Translations under genes and position numbers: made by a program
Shown: positions 17,720-27,049 of the stretch, in pieces
Numbering within the stretch: the stretch's first letter is position 1
How the letters are laid out: each line of letters begins with the position of its first letter
Assembly (NCBI RefSeq): GCF_900128455.1
Contig: NZ_LT635783.1
Location: 2,381,935-2,445,934 of the forward strand
Direction: 5' to 3'
From: Bacteroides mediterraneensis
GTDB taxonomy: Bacteria; Bacteroidota; Bacteroidia; Bacteroidales; Bacteroidaceae
DNA: 64,000 bases
The notes under the pieces: generated by a model
What the model was told of the DNA's origin: nothing
Database searches by the model: none
The model's input: the letters and a program-made list of their open reading frames with translations, nothing else

Positions 17720-18046
17720 AACAGAAAAAAAGTGAACAAAGCCCCCTGTAAATCCGTTCATATCCTGAAGACTTCCGAAGATTTTCGAAGGCTTTGGAGG
17801 TGATAATGAAGACTTTTGACGACCACCTCAAAACGCAAGTGCGTTTCAACTCAAACGCAAGTACGTTTTGATCAAAACGCACTTACGTTTCAAGTAAAAC
17901 GTAAGGACGTTTTTCCGGCCCTGTATTTGCGGCTTTCACGACATGAAAACAGCTTGAAAAAATGCGGAACAGAGGATGCAGTATTTCTCCATACAACGCA
18001 TTTGTTTACTGAACCCCCTCGAAAAAGCCTTTTTGAGATGGGTTAT
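17720..18046. other. Structured intergenic region before the polysaccharide operon
   Basis: No convincing gene is seen here. It holds a GAGGTG/CACCTC dyad (about 17797-17829) and then four tandem short palindromes (17830-17914). Frames of 60-110 codons exist but cross these repeats and have no ribosome-site or family support. Confidence 0.6.
17830..17914. repeat. Four tandem 17-19-bp palindromes
   Basis: Units at 17830-17846, 17853-17869, 17874-17890 and 17896-17914 share the pattern AAACG, six central bases, CGTTT. Unit centres are 21-23 bp apart, about two helical turns. The third unit is in inverted orientation relative to the others. Confidence 0.85.
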
Positions 18047-18077
18047 TTTGGCTTTTCAGCAAAAAGGAATACTTTTG
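18047..18077 (+). promoter_or_regulatory. Promoter of the polysaccharide operon
   Basis: TTTG (18047-18050), a 19-bp spacer and TACTTTTG (18070-18077) form a textbook Bacteroides promoter, leaving a leader of about 90 bases before the flippase gene. Confidence 0.7.
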
Positions 18078-18096
18078 CAAACGAAAAATCTCACGC

Positions 18097-18148
18097 TTAC
18101 CTTGCATACCTTATTATCTGGCCGGATGGACAGGTATGGGACAGGTAA
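18097..18148 (+). promoter_or_regulatory. Leader hairpin of the polysaccharide operon
   Basis: TTACCT (18097-18102) and ATACCT (18106-18111) pair with AGGTAT (18132-18137) and AGGTAA (18143-18148) to form a two-part stem in the untranslated leader. There is no T tract, so it is not a simple terminator. It could be a target for antitermination or RNA stability. Confidence 0.45.
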
Positions 18149-18175
18149 CGGCGAAGCGTACCTAAACTAGAACGA

Positions 18176-19702
18176 ATGTCCGATTCCTCCAACAAACGAA
18201 TCGCTATAAATACGGTGTTGCTATATGTACGAATGTTGTTTCTCGTACTGATTAGCCTGTACACTTCACGTATCGTCCTGAAGACACTGGGCGTAGAAGA
18301 TTTCGGTATCCACAATGTCGTGGCCGGCATCATCTCTTTCCTCGGATTTCTCACCGGCTCGCTTTCCGGAGCCTCATCCCGATTTATCACATTCTCTTTG
18401 GGAAAAGGGGATTTACCTCAACTCAAAGCGACTTTTGGGAACATCCTCCTCATTCACCTGCTCTTTGCCTTTCTCATTCTGGTGCTGGGGGAAACCCTCG
18501 GCCTGTGGTTCGTCTCTACCCAGCTGAACATTCCTCCAGAAAGAGAAACGGCGGCCTTCTGGGTGTACCAGTTCTCCATCCTCACTGCCATAGGGAGCCT
18601 CGTCAGCATGCCCTACAATGCGGTCATCATCGCGCACGAAAAGATGTCGGCCTTTGCCTACCTCACCATAGGCGATGCCGTTTTGAAACTGGCGTCGGTG
18701 TTCCTCCTCATGTATCTGCCTTACGACAAACTGATTCTCTATGCGTTGTTCATCCTGTGTATCCAGTTCTTCGACTTTCTGGTCTACATCGCGTATTGCT
18801 CCCGAAAATTCGAGGAAACGCAATCGCTCCACCTCAAAATAAACAAATCCCTGTTCAAGGAGATTTTCTATTACACCGGCTGGACCATGAACGGTAACCT
18901 GGCCGTGTTCGGCTATACGCAGGGACTGAATATCCTGCTCAACATTTTTTTCAATCCGGCGGTCAATGCGGCGAGAGGCATCGCCGTACAGGTACAGAAC
19001 ATCATCAACAACTTCAGCGTCAATTTTCAGACGGCGGTCAATCCGCAACTCACCAAAAGTTATGCGCAGGAAGATTATGCACGCATGCACCAGCTGCTGG
19101 TGATGAGCTCCAAGTTTTCGGTGTTCCTCATGTGCTTCATCTGTCTTCCGCTCTCCCTGGAGATTGACCAGGTGCTGAAATGGTGGCTGGGAAGTTATCC
19201 CGAACATACCCGTATGTTCCTGCGGCTGATTCTTTTTACCAGTATTCTGTTTTGTCTGGCTAACCCGCTCATCACCTCCGTGCATGCCACCGGACGCATC
19301 AAACGGTTCCAGCTCATCGAGGGCAGTATGCTCCTGATGATTGTACCCCTGTCCTATCTTCTGCTGAGATTTTTCCACGTACCTCCTGAGAGCGTGTTTG
19401 TGGTGCATATCGTCGTGGAACTGTGTACCCAGTATGCCCGGGTACGCATCGTGTTGCCGATGATTAACATGGATAGAAAGACCTATATAAGGGAAGTAAT
19501 CAGGCCGATTGTAAAGGTGGCTTTAACGGCTCCTGTCATTCCGCTACTCTTATACAACTACCTTCCGCAGAACATATTCACCTTTCTGGTGGTAGGAAGC
19601 GCATGTGTGTTGTCCGTCACCTCGTGTACGTATTTCTTCGGATGTACGGAAAAGGAACGTAGTATCATTACCCATAAACTGAGAACCCGACTGAAAAGAT
19701 GA
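18176..19702 (+). CDS. Polysaccharide repeat-unit flippase (Wzx-like)
   Basis: The 508-aa protein has about 12-14 transmembrane helices and belongs to the MATE-like polysaccharide transporter group. It starts with a cytoplasmic RIAINTVLLYVRML segment, followed by SLYTSRIVLKTLGVEDFGI, which is typical of Wzx-like proteins in Bacteroidetes. It would flip undecaprenyl-linked repeat units to the periplasmic face. First gene of the operon; its stop overlaps the next start (ATGA). Wzx proteins vary greatly, so the sugar cannot be deduced. Confidence 0.88.
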   Translation: MSDSSNKRIAINTVLLYVRMLFLVLISLYTSRIVLKTLGVEDFGIHNVVAGIISFLGFLTGSLSGASSRFITFSLGKGDLPQLKATFGNILLIHLLFAFLILVLGETLGLWFVSTQLNIPPERETAAFWVYQFSILTAIGSLVSMPYNAVIIAHEKMSAFAYLTIGDAVLKLASVFLLMYLPYDKLILYALFILCIQFFDFLVYIAYCSRKFEETQSLHLKINKSLFKEIFYYTGWTMNGNLAVFGYTQGLNILLNIFFNPAVNAARGIAVQVQNIINNFSVNFQTAVNPQLTKSYAQEDYARMHQLLVMSSKFSVFLMCFICLPLSLEIDQVLKWWLGSYPEHTRMFLRLILFTSILFCLANPLITSVHATGRIKRFQLIEGSMLLMIVPLSYLLLRFFHVPPESVFVVHIVVELCTQYARVRIVLPMINMDRKTYIREVIRPIVKVALTAPVIPLLLYNYLPQNIFTFLVVGSACVLSVTSCTYFFGCTEKERSIITHKLRTRLKR

Positions 19703-20703
19703 ACCCGACCATTCCCTCCCTGTCTGTAATCGTGCCGGTCTACAAGGCCGAGAAATACCTTCCGCGCTGCATCGACAGCCTGCTTGCACAGACATTCAAG
19801 GATTTTGAACTGCTGTTGATAGACGACGGAAGTCCGGACCATTCCGGAAATATCTGCGACGCGTACGCCCGGAAGGACCCGCGCGTCCGCGTGTTCCACC
19901 AGCCCAACCGGGGGGTCAGCTCCTCCCGCAACCTGGGCATCGAACAGGCACGGGCCGAATGGGTGACATTCGTCGACAGCGATGACTGGGTGGAAACGGA
20001 TTTTCTGGCACGGTTCCGTTTGGAGGAAGCTGAACCGGACACCTTCATCCTGCAAGGCTTCACCCACAACCATGAGCAGCACCCCGAAAAAGACTTCCGG
20101 TTCGGCTATTACAAAGAATGCGTGTTTCCCCTTTCCTCGGGCGAGGATGTAGCCCGGTATGACCTTCTACAGAATGGGTATCCCTTTGCCAAACTCTACC
20201 ACAAGGAGAAACTGCAACGGCATTCTATCCGGTTCAATACGGCCATTTCCATCCACGAAGACCATGCGTTCGTATGGGATTACCTGTGCCAGGTCACCCG
20301 TGTCAGACTGATGGAGAGTGCCTCCTATCATTACGAAAAAAAGGTGGGCGAATCCTTGAGCAACAAGACTTACCCTCCCTCCGTATGGCTGGCGGCTTCG
20401 GACAGCCTGCTGGCCAGCCTTTCCATTCTGGAAGTCAAATGTCACCTCACGGGCAGCCGCTACCTGAAGGAAGTGTACACCGCTTACGGACTGGAACAGA
20501 TTATGCAGGCCTTATATCACATGGATGCCTCGAATTTCCGGAGTGTCATTGCCTCGGCCCAAAAAAGGACGCCCCTTTTCGAACAGTATTTCCTGTCCCG
20601 GACTCCGCGACAGAAGCTGGTCTTGTACCTGCTGAAACAGAGATGGGGGAGCCAGCCCTTATGGCTTTTCATCCACCTGTCGCACAAGCTGTTCTCGAAA
20701 TAA
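19699..20703 (+). CDS. Glycosyltransferase family 2
   Basis: The 334-aa protein has a GT-A fold start (SVIVPVYKAEKYL), the nucleotide-binding LLLIDDGSPD, and the DXD-like FVDSDDWV at about residues 91-98. It transfers a sugar from an NDP donor to the lipid-linked repeat unit on the cytoplasmic face. Its start overlaps the flippase stop by four bases. Donor and linkage cannot be read from sequence. A 63-bp gap separates it from the next gene. Confidence 0.88.
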   Translation: MNPTIPSLSVIVPVYKAEKYLPRCIDSLLAQTFKDFELLLIDDGSPDHSGNICDAYARKDPRVRVFHQPNRGVSSSRNLGIEQARAEWVTFVDSDDWVETDFLARFRLEEAEPDTFILQGFTHNHEQHPEKDFRFGYYKECVFPLSSGEDVARYDLLQNGYPFAKLYHKEKLQRHSIRFNTAISIHEDHAFVWDYLCQVTRVRLMESASYHYEKKVGESLSNKTYPPSVWLAASDSLLASLSILEVKCHLTGSRYLKEVYTAYGLEQIMQALYHMDASNFRSVIASAQKRTPLFEQYFLSRTPRQKLVLYLLKQRWGSQPLWLFIHLSHKLFSK

Positions 20704-20766
20704 GACAAAGCGGTTACCCAAAAACAAACTATTTTTCATTCAGACTTCACGAACCAAGCTAAAGTA

Positions 20767-21861
20767 ATGAAACTTCTTTTTGATTTATCCAGCAACCAGA
20801 GTATATATGATGGCGTGACGGTGTATGCCTTGCGTATCCTGAAAGGATTTCAGGAACATCACTATCCCCATATCATCCTTTTGGGCAATTCAGCCATCTG
20901 TGATTACCTCACGACCCATTTCCCGGAATACCCCTGTATCCAGGCCAATATCCACAACGAGAACGGTTCGCTTCTCAAGAACGGATGGAAGTGGCACCGG
21001 CAGGTACGGAACATCGACTGCGACGTCATTTTCTCGCCCAACCCTTATCTGACTTATTTCAGTTCCAAGAGAATCATCCAGACCGTCCACGACCTGCAAC
21101 CCTTGAAGATTTACAAGGGCAGAACGTTATGGGCCTTCCGCATTTTCCTGCCGCTTGTCCTGCTCAGAAGCCACCGCCTCATCACCATTACAGATTTCGT
21201 ACAAAAGGAAATCAAACGCATCTATCCGTTCATTTCCTCCCGGAAAATGCACACCATATCCAACTGCGTCAGCGTAGACCCCACCCGTTACCCGGAGTCC
21301 CCGCTGCCGGAAAAGTACCTGCTGTACGTCAGCACACTGTGGGAGTATAAGAATATCTTCACGCTGTTGCAGGCTCTCCATCTGCTGAAAGACCAGATTC
21401 CGCACAAACTGGTCATCATCGGGAAACCCATGGATGGGTACTGGGAGAAAGTATGTGTGCCTTATATCCAGGCCCACCATCTGGAGCCGCACATTCTTCA
21501 CCTCCGCCAACCCGTCAGCGACCAGCTGCTGGCACAATACTACCAGTTTGCCGACCTCTTCATCCATCCCTCGTTGCTGGAAGGTTTCGGCTATCCGCCC
21601 ATCGAAGCGGCCATCCACCGGACTCCGGTACTGACCACCAAAGAAACCGCTTTATACGAAAGTACGATGGGGCTGCTCAACTATTACGAACCAGCTACCG
21701 ACCCGCAGGCGCTGGCTCACAAAATACGGGAACTGCTCGCCAATCCGCCTTCAGCCGAAAAGCTGGCACAGATTTCCGAGAAATTACGCCGTCAATACGA
21801 TTATGCGGCACAAGCCGAAAAAGTCTATCAGTATCTGACCCAAAACGCTCCCCGCCCATGA
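20767..21861 (+). CDS. Glycosyltransferase family 4, first of a tandem pair
   Basis: The 364-aa protein has a GT-B fold. The C-terminal donor domain contains YLLYVSTLWEYKN (start of the domain, about residue 180), KLVIIGK and the family motif HPSLLEGFGYPPIEA with the E-x7-E glutamates. The N-terminal acceptor domain has a mannosyltransferase-like TVHDLQPL stretch. It is clearly paralogous to the next gene, which starts in its stop codon (ATGA). Probable role: one retaining sugar transfer in repeat-unit synthesis. Confidence 0.88.
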   Translation: MKLLFDLSSNQSIYDGVTVYALRILKGFQEHHYPHIILLGNSAICDYLTTHFPEYPCIQANIHNENGSLLKNGWKWHRQVRNIDCDVIFSPNPYLTYFSSKRIIQTVHDLQPLKIYKGRTLWAFRIFLPLVLLRSHRLITITDFVQKEIKRIYPFISSRKMHTISNCVSVDPTRYPESPLPEKYLLYVSTLWEYKNIFTLLQALHLLKDQIPHKLVIIGKPMDGYWEKVCVPYIQAHHLEPHILHLRQPVSDQLLAQYYQFADLFIHPSLLEGFGYPPIEAAIHRTPVLTTKETALYESTMGLLNYYEPATDPQALAHKIRELLANPPSAEKLAQISEKLRRQYDYAAQAEKVYQYLTQNAPRP

Positions 21862-22991
21862 ACGTCCTTGTAGACATGACCCATATCACGCCCGACAAGC
21901 TGTATGCCAGCTTATCTATCTATGTGTTCCGTATGCTGGATGCCATGCCCGCCGCCGAGAGGAAGCATTTCACCCTGCTCATTCCCTCGGAACTGGAAGA
22001 CTTCACCCGCCGGCGGTATCCAGAGTATGCGTACCTGCTTTTTCCGGCAACCCGGGCCCACGTGTCCCGCCACAAGCTGCTCAGAATCGCCCAACAGATA
22101 CGGGTGTACAGACGCATCGTGAATTCGTCAGGCTGCGACATTCTTTTCATTGCCAACGACTTGTATCCTTACACCCACATCCGGACCCGCCTGAAGAAAG
22201 TGGTGGTGATACACGACTTGAAGGTCATCAAGGATACGCCCCGCTCGTGGGCAGGGAAGATAGCCCGCTACCTCAATTTCCGTTTCTACGCCTCTTTCAT
22301 GAAGCATGCGGAGGTGGTTGTGGCCATTTCCAACTACACCAAAGAGGATATCCTGACACATTATCCTTCCGTCCGACCCGAGAAGATAAAAGTCATTTAC
22401 AACAGTGTCCTGCTGGCCCAAGAAGCAGTTTCTCCTTTCAAGAATACCTCTGCTCCAGAAGACTACCTTCTATATGTCAATACGTTGCAACCTCACAAGA
22501 ACCCGCTGACACTGCTCAAGGCTTTCCAACTGCTGAAAGACAAAATCAGCCATTCGCTGGTCCTCGTCGGGAAAGAAACCTCCTACTGGCAGGAGGAACT
22601 CCTGCCTTATCTACAGGCACATCAGCTGGAGTCGCGCATCCTCCACCTGCAGAACCTCCGCGAAGAGGAGCTCAGGTACTTGTACGAACACGCCCGTCTG
22701 TTCATCACCCCTTCCTTGCGCGAAGGCTTCGGCTATACCCCCATTGAAGCCGCCCTCTGCCAATGCCCTGTGGTCTGCTCCACCTGTGAAGCCCTGCCCG
22801 ACACCACCCGCCGGCAACTAGTCTATTACCAGCCCCCACAGGATGCGGAAGCACTGGCCGAGACCCTTCTCCGCACCCTGCAGAATCCGCCTTCTCCCGC
22901 CCGACGGGCACAGATAGCGGCCGACTATCAGGATGCCTATTCGTGCACCCGCCAGGTACAGGATTTCCTCACCCTCTTCCATCACTGCTAA
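21858..22991 (+). CDS. Glycosyltransferase family 4, second of a tandem pair
   Basis: The 377-aa GT-B protein shares colinear motifs with its upstream neighbour: YLLYVNTLQPHKN, SLVLVGK and TPSLREGFGYTPIEA. It probably arose by tandem duplication and then diverged. ATG 21858 was chosen, although the frame is open far upstream, because it overlaps the previous stop and gives the normal family N-terminus (NVLVDMTHIT). It would add a further sugar to the repeat unit. Confidence 0.88.
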   Translation: MNVLVDMTHITPDKLYASLSIYVFRMLDAMPAAERKHFTLLIPSELEDFTRRRYPEYAYLLFPATRAHVSRHKLLRIAQQIRVYRRIVNSSGCDILFIANDLYPYTHIRTRLKKVVVIHDLKVIKDTPRSWAGKIARYLNFRFYASFMKHAEVVVAISNYTKEDILTHYPSVRPEKIKVIYNSVLLAQEAVSPFKNTSAPEDYLLYVNTLQPHKNPLTLLKAFQLLKDKISHSLVLVGKETSYWQEELLPYLQAHQLESRILHLQNLREEELRYLYEHARLFITPSLREGFGYTPIEAALCQCPVVCSTCEALPDTTRRQLVYYQPPQDAEALAETLLRTLQNPPSPARRAQIAADYQDAYSCTRQVQDFLTLFHHC

Positions 22992-23003
22992 CATGCCGTT
23001 ATC

Positions 23004-24050
23004 ATGCTGATATACATTGGAATATATCTTCTTATTCTGCTCTTTCTGGTGGCTGATTTCGCCAAGGAGGGTCAAAAGCACAAGGCTCTCCACGTGCTGG
23101 GAGTCCTCCTGGTACTCTTTGTCGGCCTCAGAGGAAGTAGCGGAGCCGACTCTCCCGTCTATATCGACTTTTTCAACTATAATACGGATACCATCTGGAA
23201 CTGGGAAGGAGTGGAAAAGGGATATGCAGAATATGGATTCTACTATCTGTCGGTGCTCCTGAAAAGTATCTGGAACAACGTGGATTTTTATTTTACAGCT
23301 ATCTCCGCGCTGACCATTTTCTTTCTGGTAAAATCGCTGAAGGAATTTTCCATCTATCCCCTGCTGGGATTCTGTGTGTATTACTCCAGATTCCTCATCA
23401 TCCGTGACATGAACCAGATACGGCAGGCCTTGGCCATGGTGGTCATCGTCTATGCCTTCAAGCTGCTGCTCAGCCACCGGAAAAAAGCCTTCGCCTGCGT
23501 CATTCTGGCCATGACTTTCATCCATTACAGTTCCATCATCGTCCTGCCGTTTATCTGGCTGTATGACCGACGGCCCAATCTGAAACAGACCACTGGTCTT
23601 CTGGTGCTCAGTCTGGTGACCGGATTTCTGGGCAGCGTGGTCTTAAAGAAACTGCTCATCGCCACGGGAAACATCGTATTCCTGCGGTATGTGGGCACGG
23701 CCAACCTGGGTCTTCTGAACCCGGTACTGATTTTCCAGCTGGGCATCTGTTTCCTGTTCTGTTATTTCGAACCGTTGCTGAAGGACAGGCAGAAAGGGTA
23801 CTATCTCATGCGCAATGCCTACCTGTATTCCACTATCCTGCTCCTGCTTACGTGCAACATGGGAGAAATCGGCGGACGACTGGCCACTATCTTCGCCACC
23901 TGCGAAATCTTTATCTTGCCGGCACTGGCTACCACCATCCGGCCTCGCCTGGGCGGATACATTCTTTACGTACTGCTGGCCTCCCTGCTTTTCGCCATGA
24001 ACTACCTCAAACTGCTACAGGCAGCTTCCTCATGGGAATATTTCTCATGA
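23004..24050 (+). CDS. EpsG/Wzy-like polysaccharide polymerase
   Basis: The 348-aa protein has about ten transmembrane helices and the EpsG-family pattern: GLRGSSGADSPVYIDFF near the N-terminus, RDMNQIRQALA near residue 133 and TFIHYSSIIVLP near 170. Such proteins polymerise repeat units at the periplasmic face and so define a Wzy-dependent pathway here. A polymerase together with a flippase and a chain-length protein makes the assignment consistent. Confidence 0.83.
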   Translation: MLIYIGIYLLILLFLVADFAKEGQKHKALHVLGVLLVLFVGLRGSSGADSPVYIDFFNYNTDTIWNWEGVEKGYAEYGFYYLSVLLKSIWNNVDFYFTAISALTIFFLVKSLKEFSIYPLLGFCVYYSRFLIIRDMNQIRQALAMVVIVYAFKLLLSHRKKAFACVILAMTFIHYSSIIVLPFIWLYDRRPNLKQTTGLLVLSLVTGFLGSVVLKKLLIATGNIVFLRYVGTANLGLLNPVLIFQLGICFLFCYFEPLLKDRQKGYYLMRNAYLYSTILLLLTCNMGEIGGRLATIFATCEIFILPALATTIRPRLGGYILYVLLASLLFAMNYLKLLQAASSWEYFS

Positions 24051-24069
24051 GGCATTTCATCCTTTCTTT

Positions 24070-25104
24070 ATGAAAATAGCTTACCTCATTCCCAAACCCG
24101 CCAATACAGGTCCCATCCTCGTGGTGCTGGAACTCGTCAAGGCTATGTCCGAACACAGGCACGACTGTACGGTATATTATTTTGACGAAGGAGACGAGAT
24201 TCTGTTTCCCTGCAAAACCCAACGAATCTCTTTTTTCCAGAAAATCAATTTCCGTGAATTTGACATCGTACACTCCCATGGCCTGCGGCCCGACTGCTAT
24301 CTTTTCCTGCACAAACCTCTACGGTGCAAGGCCCGCTGCCTCACGACTCTGCACAACTACATCATTCCCGACTTCTCCTACCAATATAACAAATTCATTG
24401 CCTACACCGTCGGCAATTTATGGATGCTGGCCCTCAGAAGACACGATACCATCGTCACGTTAAGCAAGGATGCCCTGCAATATTACCGCCACAGGTTGCC
24501 GGCACGGAAGCTCACCTATGCCTACAACACCCGCCAGGTGGCTCTGGAAGCTCCGCTGGATGTACAGACCCGGCAGCAGATTTTGCAATTCAAGCAGGGA
24601 GCCGTGACACTGGGAGTCAATGCCGCCCTGACCGACCGCAAAGGCATAGACCAGGTAATCAGGGCCTTGAAAAAATTGCCGGGATACAAACTTATCATCG
24701 CTGGAGACGGAAAAAGCAAGGCTTCTCTGGAGAAGCTGTCCATCGACGAGCAAGTGGCAGACAGGGTATTGTTTCTGGGCTACCGGAAAGACGCTTACCG
24801 TCTTTTACCCTATTACGACGTGTTCGTGCTGCCGAGCCGGAGCGAAGGATTTGGGCTTACCCTGATGGAATCGGCCTTATACCGGAAAAAGGTGGTCTGT
24901 TCCCGAATTCCCATCTTTGAAGAACTCTGCCCGCAAGACGAAGTGGTTTTCTTCGAGCTGGAACAGATTCCTTCCCTCGTCCAAGCTCTTCAGCAGGCTG
25001 CCGGAAGCCCGGAGCTGGGGCAGAAACTATACCAACGATACCTTCAGGCGTTTTCGCCGGAAGCCTTCTACGAGAGATACCACCAGATTTACCAACATAC
25101 ATAG
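24070..25104 (+). CDS. Glycosyltransferase family 4
   Basis: The 344-aa GT-B protein has IVHSHGLRPD in the N-terminal acceptor domain. The donor domain carries YKLIIAGDGKSK and the motif LPSRSEGFGLTLMESA with the conserved glutamates (about residues 256-271). It is less like the two upstream GT4 proteins than they are like each other. Probable sugar transferase in repeat-unit assembly; specificity unknown. Confidence 0.87.
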   Translation: MKIAYLIPKPANTGPILVVLELVKAMSEHRHDCTVYYFDEGDEILFPCKTQRISFFQKINFREFDIVHSHGLRPDCYLFLHKPLRCKARCLTTLHNYIIPDFSYQYNKFIAYTVGNLWMLALRRHDTIVTLSKDALQYYRHRLPARKLTYAYNTRQVALEAPLDVQTRQQILQFKQGAVTLGVNAALTDRKGIDQVIRALKKLPGYKLIIAGDGKSKASLEKLSIDEQVADRVLFLGYRKDAYRLLPYYDVFVLPSRSEGFGLTLMESALYRKKVVCSRIPIFEELCPQDEVVFFELEQIPSLVQALQQAAGSPELGQKLYQRYLQAFSPEAFYERYHQIYQHT

Positions 25105-25115
25105 AAAAAAGAATC

Positions 25116-25919
25116 ATGCTATCCGTTCTTTTATCGGTTTATTACAAAGAAAACGTACACCATTTGTCACAGGCGCTGGACAGCATCCTGCATCAGTCGG
25201 TACCTCCCACGGAGATTATCCTCGTGAAGGACGGGCCTCTGACGGAAGAGCTGGAAACCGTCCTCGCCCGGTACCAGCAACAATATCCCCTGCTCCATAC
25301 CGTCAGCCTGCCGGTCAACCAAGGGTTGGGAAAGGCGCTCAACGAAGGGCTGAAGCATTGCCGTTACCCTTTGATTGCCCGGATGGACACGGACGACATA
25401 GCCAAGCCCGACCGGTTTGAGAAACAGCTCCAGGTGTTCGAACAGCATCCGGAAGTGGATATATGCAGTGCCTGGATTGAAGAGTTTGAAGATACGCCGA
25501 CACGCATCCTGGCCGTCAAGAAACTGCCGGAAACGCATGCGGAAATCCAAAAATACGCCCGGCACCGCTGCCCCATCAACCATCCGGTAGTGATGTATAA
25601 AAAGGAAGCCGTGCTAAAAGCCGGAGGTTACGAAGGATTCCCAGAAGACTACCGTCTATGGGTGAAGATGCTTGGGAAAGGAGCGCGGTTCTACAACCTG
25701 CAGGAGAGTCTGCTTTATTTCCGCTTCTCGCCCAGCATGGTGAAGCGCCGGGGCGGATGGCGCTATGCCCTTGCCGACATGAAGTCGCAGATAGATTTCT
25801 ATCGGATGGGCTTTTTAAATCTTCCGACATTAGTCTGCAACCTGCTCATCCGCCTTACGGTCCGACTGACGCCCAACCGACTACGCAGTGTGATATACCG
25901 GAAAATGTTGCGCAAATAA
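25116..25919 (+). CDS. Glycosyltransferase family 2, AmsE-like
   Basis: The 267-aa GT-A protein contains SVLLSVYYKEN, ILVKDGPL, NQGLGKALNEGL and the metal-binding IARMDTDDIAKP (about residues 86-97), followed by an acceptor region with EDYRLWVKML. This arrangement resembles amylovoran AmsE-type transferases. It starts 11 bp after the preceding gene. It is the last sugar transferase before the export and attachment genes. Confidence 0.87.
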   Translation: MLSVLLSVYYKENVHHLSQALDSILHQSVPPTEIILVKDGPLTEELETVLARYQQQYPLLHTVSLPVNQGLGKALNEGLKHCRYPLIARMDTDDIAKPDRFEKQLQVFEQHPEVDICSAWIEEFEDTPTRILAVKKLPETHAEIQKYARHRCPINHPVVMYKKEAVLKAGGYEGFPEDYRLWVKMLGKGARFYNLQESLLYFRFSPSMVKRRGGWRYALADMKSQIDFYRMGFLNLPTLVCNLLIRLTVRLTPNRLRSVIYRKMLRK

Positions 25920-25958
25920 CCTCAAGATTTTTTTAGACAACGAATAACTTTCATTACA

Positions 25959-27035
25959 ATGGCAGAAATACAAAAGAAAGAAATAAAGGAAATTGACCTG
26001 AGCGTGTTATTCCAGAAATTATATTCTCACCGGAAAAAACTGTATAAAGCGGCAGGCATAGGTATTCTGGCCGGACTCGTCGTCGGCTTCAGCCTCCCCA
26101 AAACCTATCAGGTGGATGTGAGTCTGTCGCCGGAATCGGGGGTGAACGGGACCAGCGGCCTGTCGGGTATCGCCTCGATGTTCGGATTGGGCAACGGCTC
26201 TAGCGGCTTCGGAGAGGACGCCCTCACCTTCAACATGTTTCCGGAAATCGTAAAGACAAATCCTTTTGCCCTGGAGATGCTCCAGATTCCGATTCGGACC
26301 CAGAAAGAGAAGCAAATCCTGCTGTATGATTACCTGGACACGGAGAAAAAACCTTGGTGGAGTTATATCGCCCAGGCTCCCGGAATGGTGCTGTCACTGT
26401 TTAAAGACAAAGAAGCCGATACCGTGCGGACCATCGATCCGTTTCATCTCACACCCGCTCAAAGCGGACACATTGAGCGACTGAAAAAGGTCTTAAAGGT
26501 GGAAACCGACAAGAATACCAACATGACCAAGGTCAGTGTGTCGTTGCAAGACCCACTGGCCGCTGCGGTAGTGGCCGACAGTGCTGTTCAAAAATTACAG
26601 GAGTACATCACCGACTACCGCACGCGGAAGGCCAAACAGGATTATGATTTTCAGCTGAGCCTGTGCGAACAATATAAGAAAGAATATTTTGAGGCACAAC
26701 AAGCCTATGCCCGGTTTGCCGATGCCAACCGGAACGTCATCCTCCAGACGGTCACCACCGAAAAGGAAAGACTGCAAAAGAACCTGAGCCTGGCAGAGCA
26801 AATCTACAGCCAGTCCATGGGGCAACTGCAAGTGCTTCGTGGAAAGGTGCAGGAAGCCAAACCCGTATTTGCGGTAGTCGAACCGGCTACCGTACCCTTG
26901 GCACCTTCCTCTCCCAGAAAGATACTGATAATGGTGGGCTTTGCCTTTCTGGCTTTACTACTTGAATCTGTTTGGATTCTCTTCGGAAAAGATACATACC
27001 GTCAATTCAAGCGTACCCTGAAAAAAGAAAACTAA
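25959..27035 (+). CDS. Chain-length determinant (Wzz-like) protein
   Basis: The 358-aa protein has the Wzz layout: one transmembrane helix near residues 30-50, a large periplasmic domain with helical coiled coil (about 210-300), and a second helix near 325-345 preceded by a Pro-rich PATVPLAPSSPRK. It sets polymer length together with the Wzy polymerase. No C-terminal tyrosine-kinase domain is fused and no separate kinase gene is near. The SLSPESGVNGTSGLSG stretch is an unusually Gly/Ser-rich loop. Confidence 0.85.
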   Translation: MAEIQKKEIKEIDLSVLFQKLYSHRKKLYKAAGIGILAGLVVGFSLPKTYQVDVSLSPESGVNGTSGLSGIASMFGLGNGSSGFGEDALTFNMFPEIVKTNPFALEMLQIPIRTQKEKQILLYDYLDTEKKPWWSYIAQAPGMVLSLFKDKEADTVRTIDPFHLTPAQSGHIERLKKVLKVETDKNTNMTKVSVSLQDPLAAAVVADSAVQKLQEYITDYRTRKAKQDYDFQLSLCEQYKKEYFEAQQAYARFADANRNVILQTVTTEKERLQKNLSLAEQIYSQSMGQLQVLRGKVQEAKPVFAVVEPATVPLAPSSPRKILIMVGFAFLALLLESVWILFGKDTYRQFKRTLKKEN

Positions 27036-27049
27036 CCTTCCTACCCCAC

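Noticed and set aside
17816-18170. Frames of 64-110 codons in the intergenic region before the polysaccharide operon
   Set aside because: They cross the tandem palindromes, the promoter or the leader hairpin, and show no family features.
17504-18175. Invertible promoter of the kind used by Bacteroides capsule loci
   Set aside because: No pair of inverted repeats flanks the operon promoter; the palindromes are tandem and on one side only.
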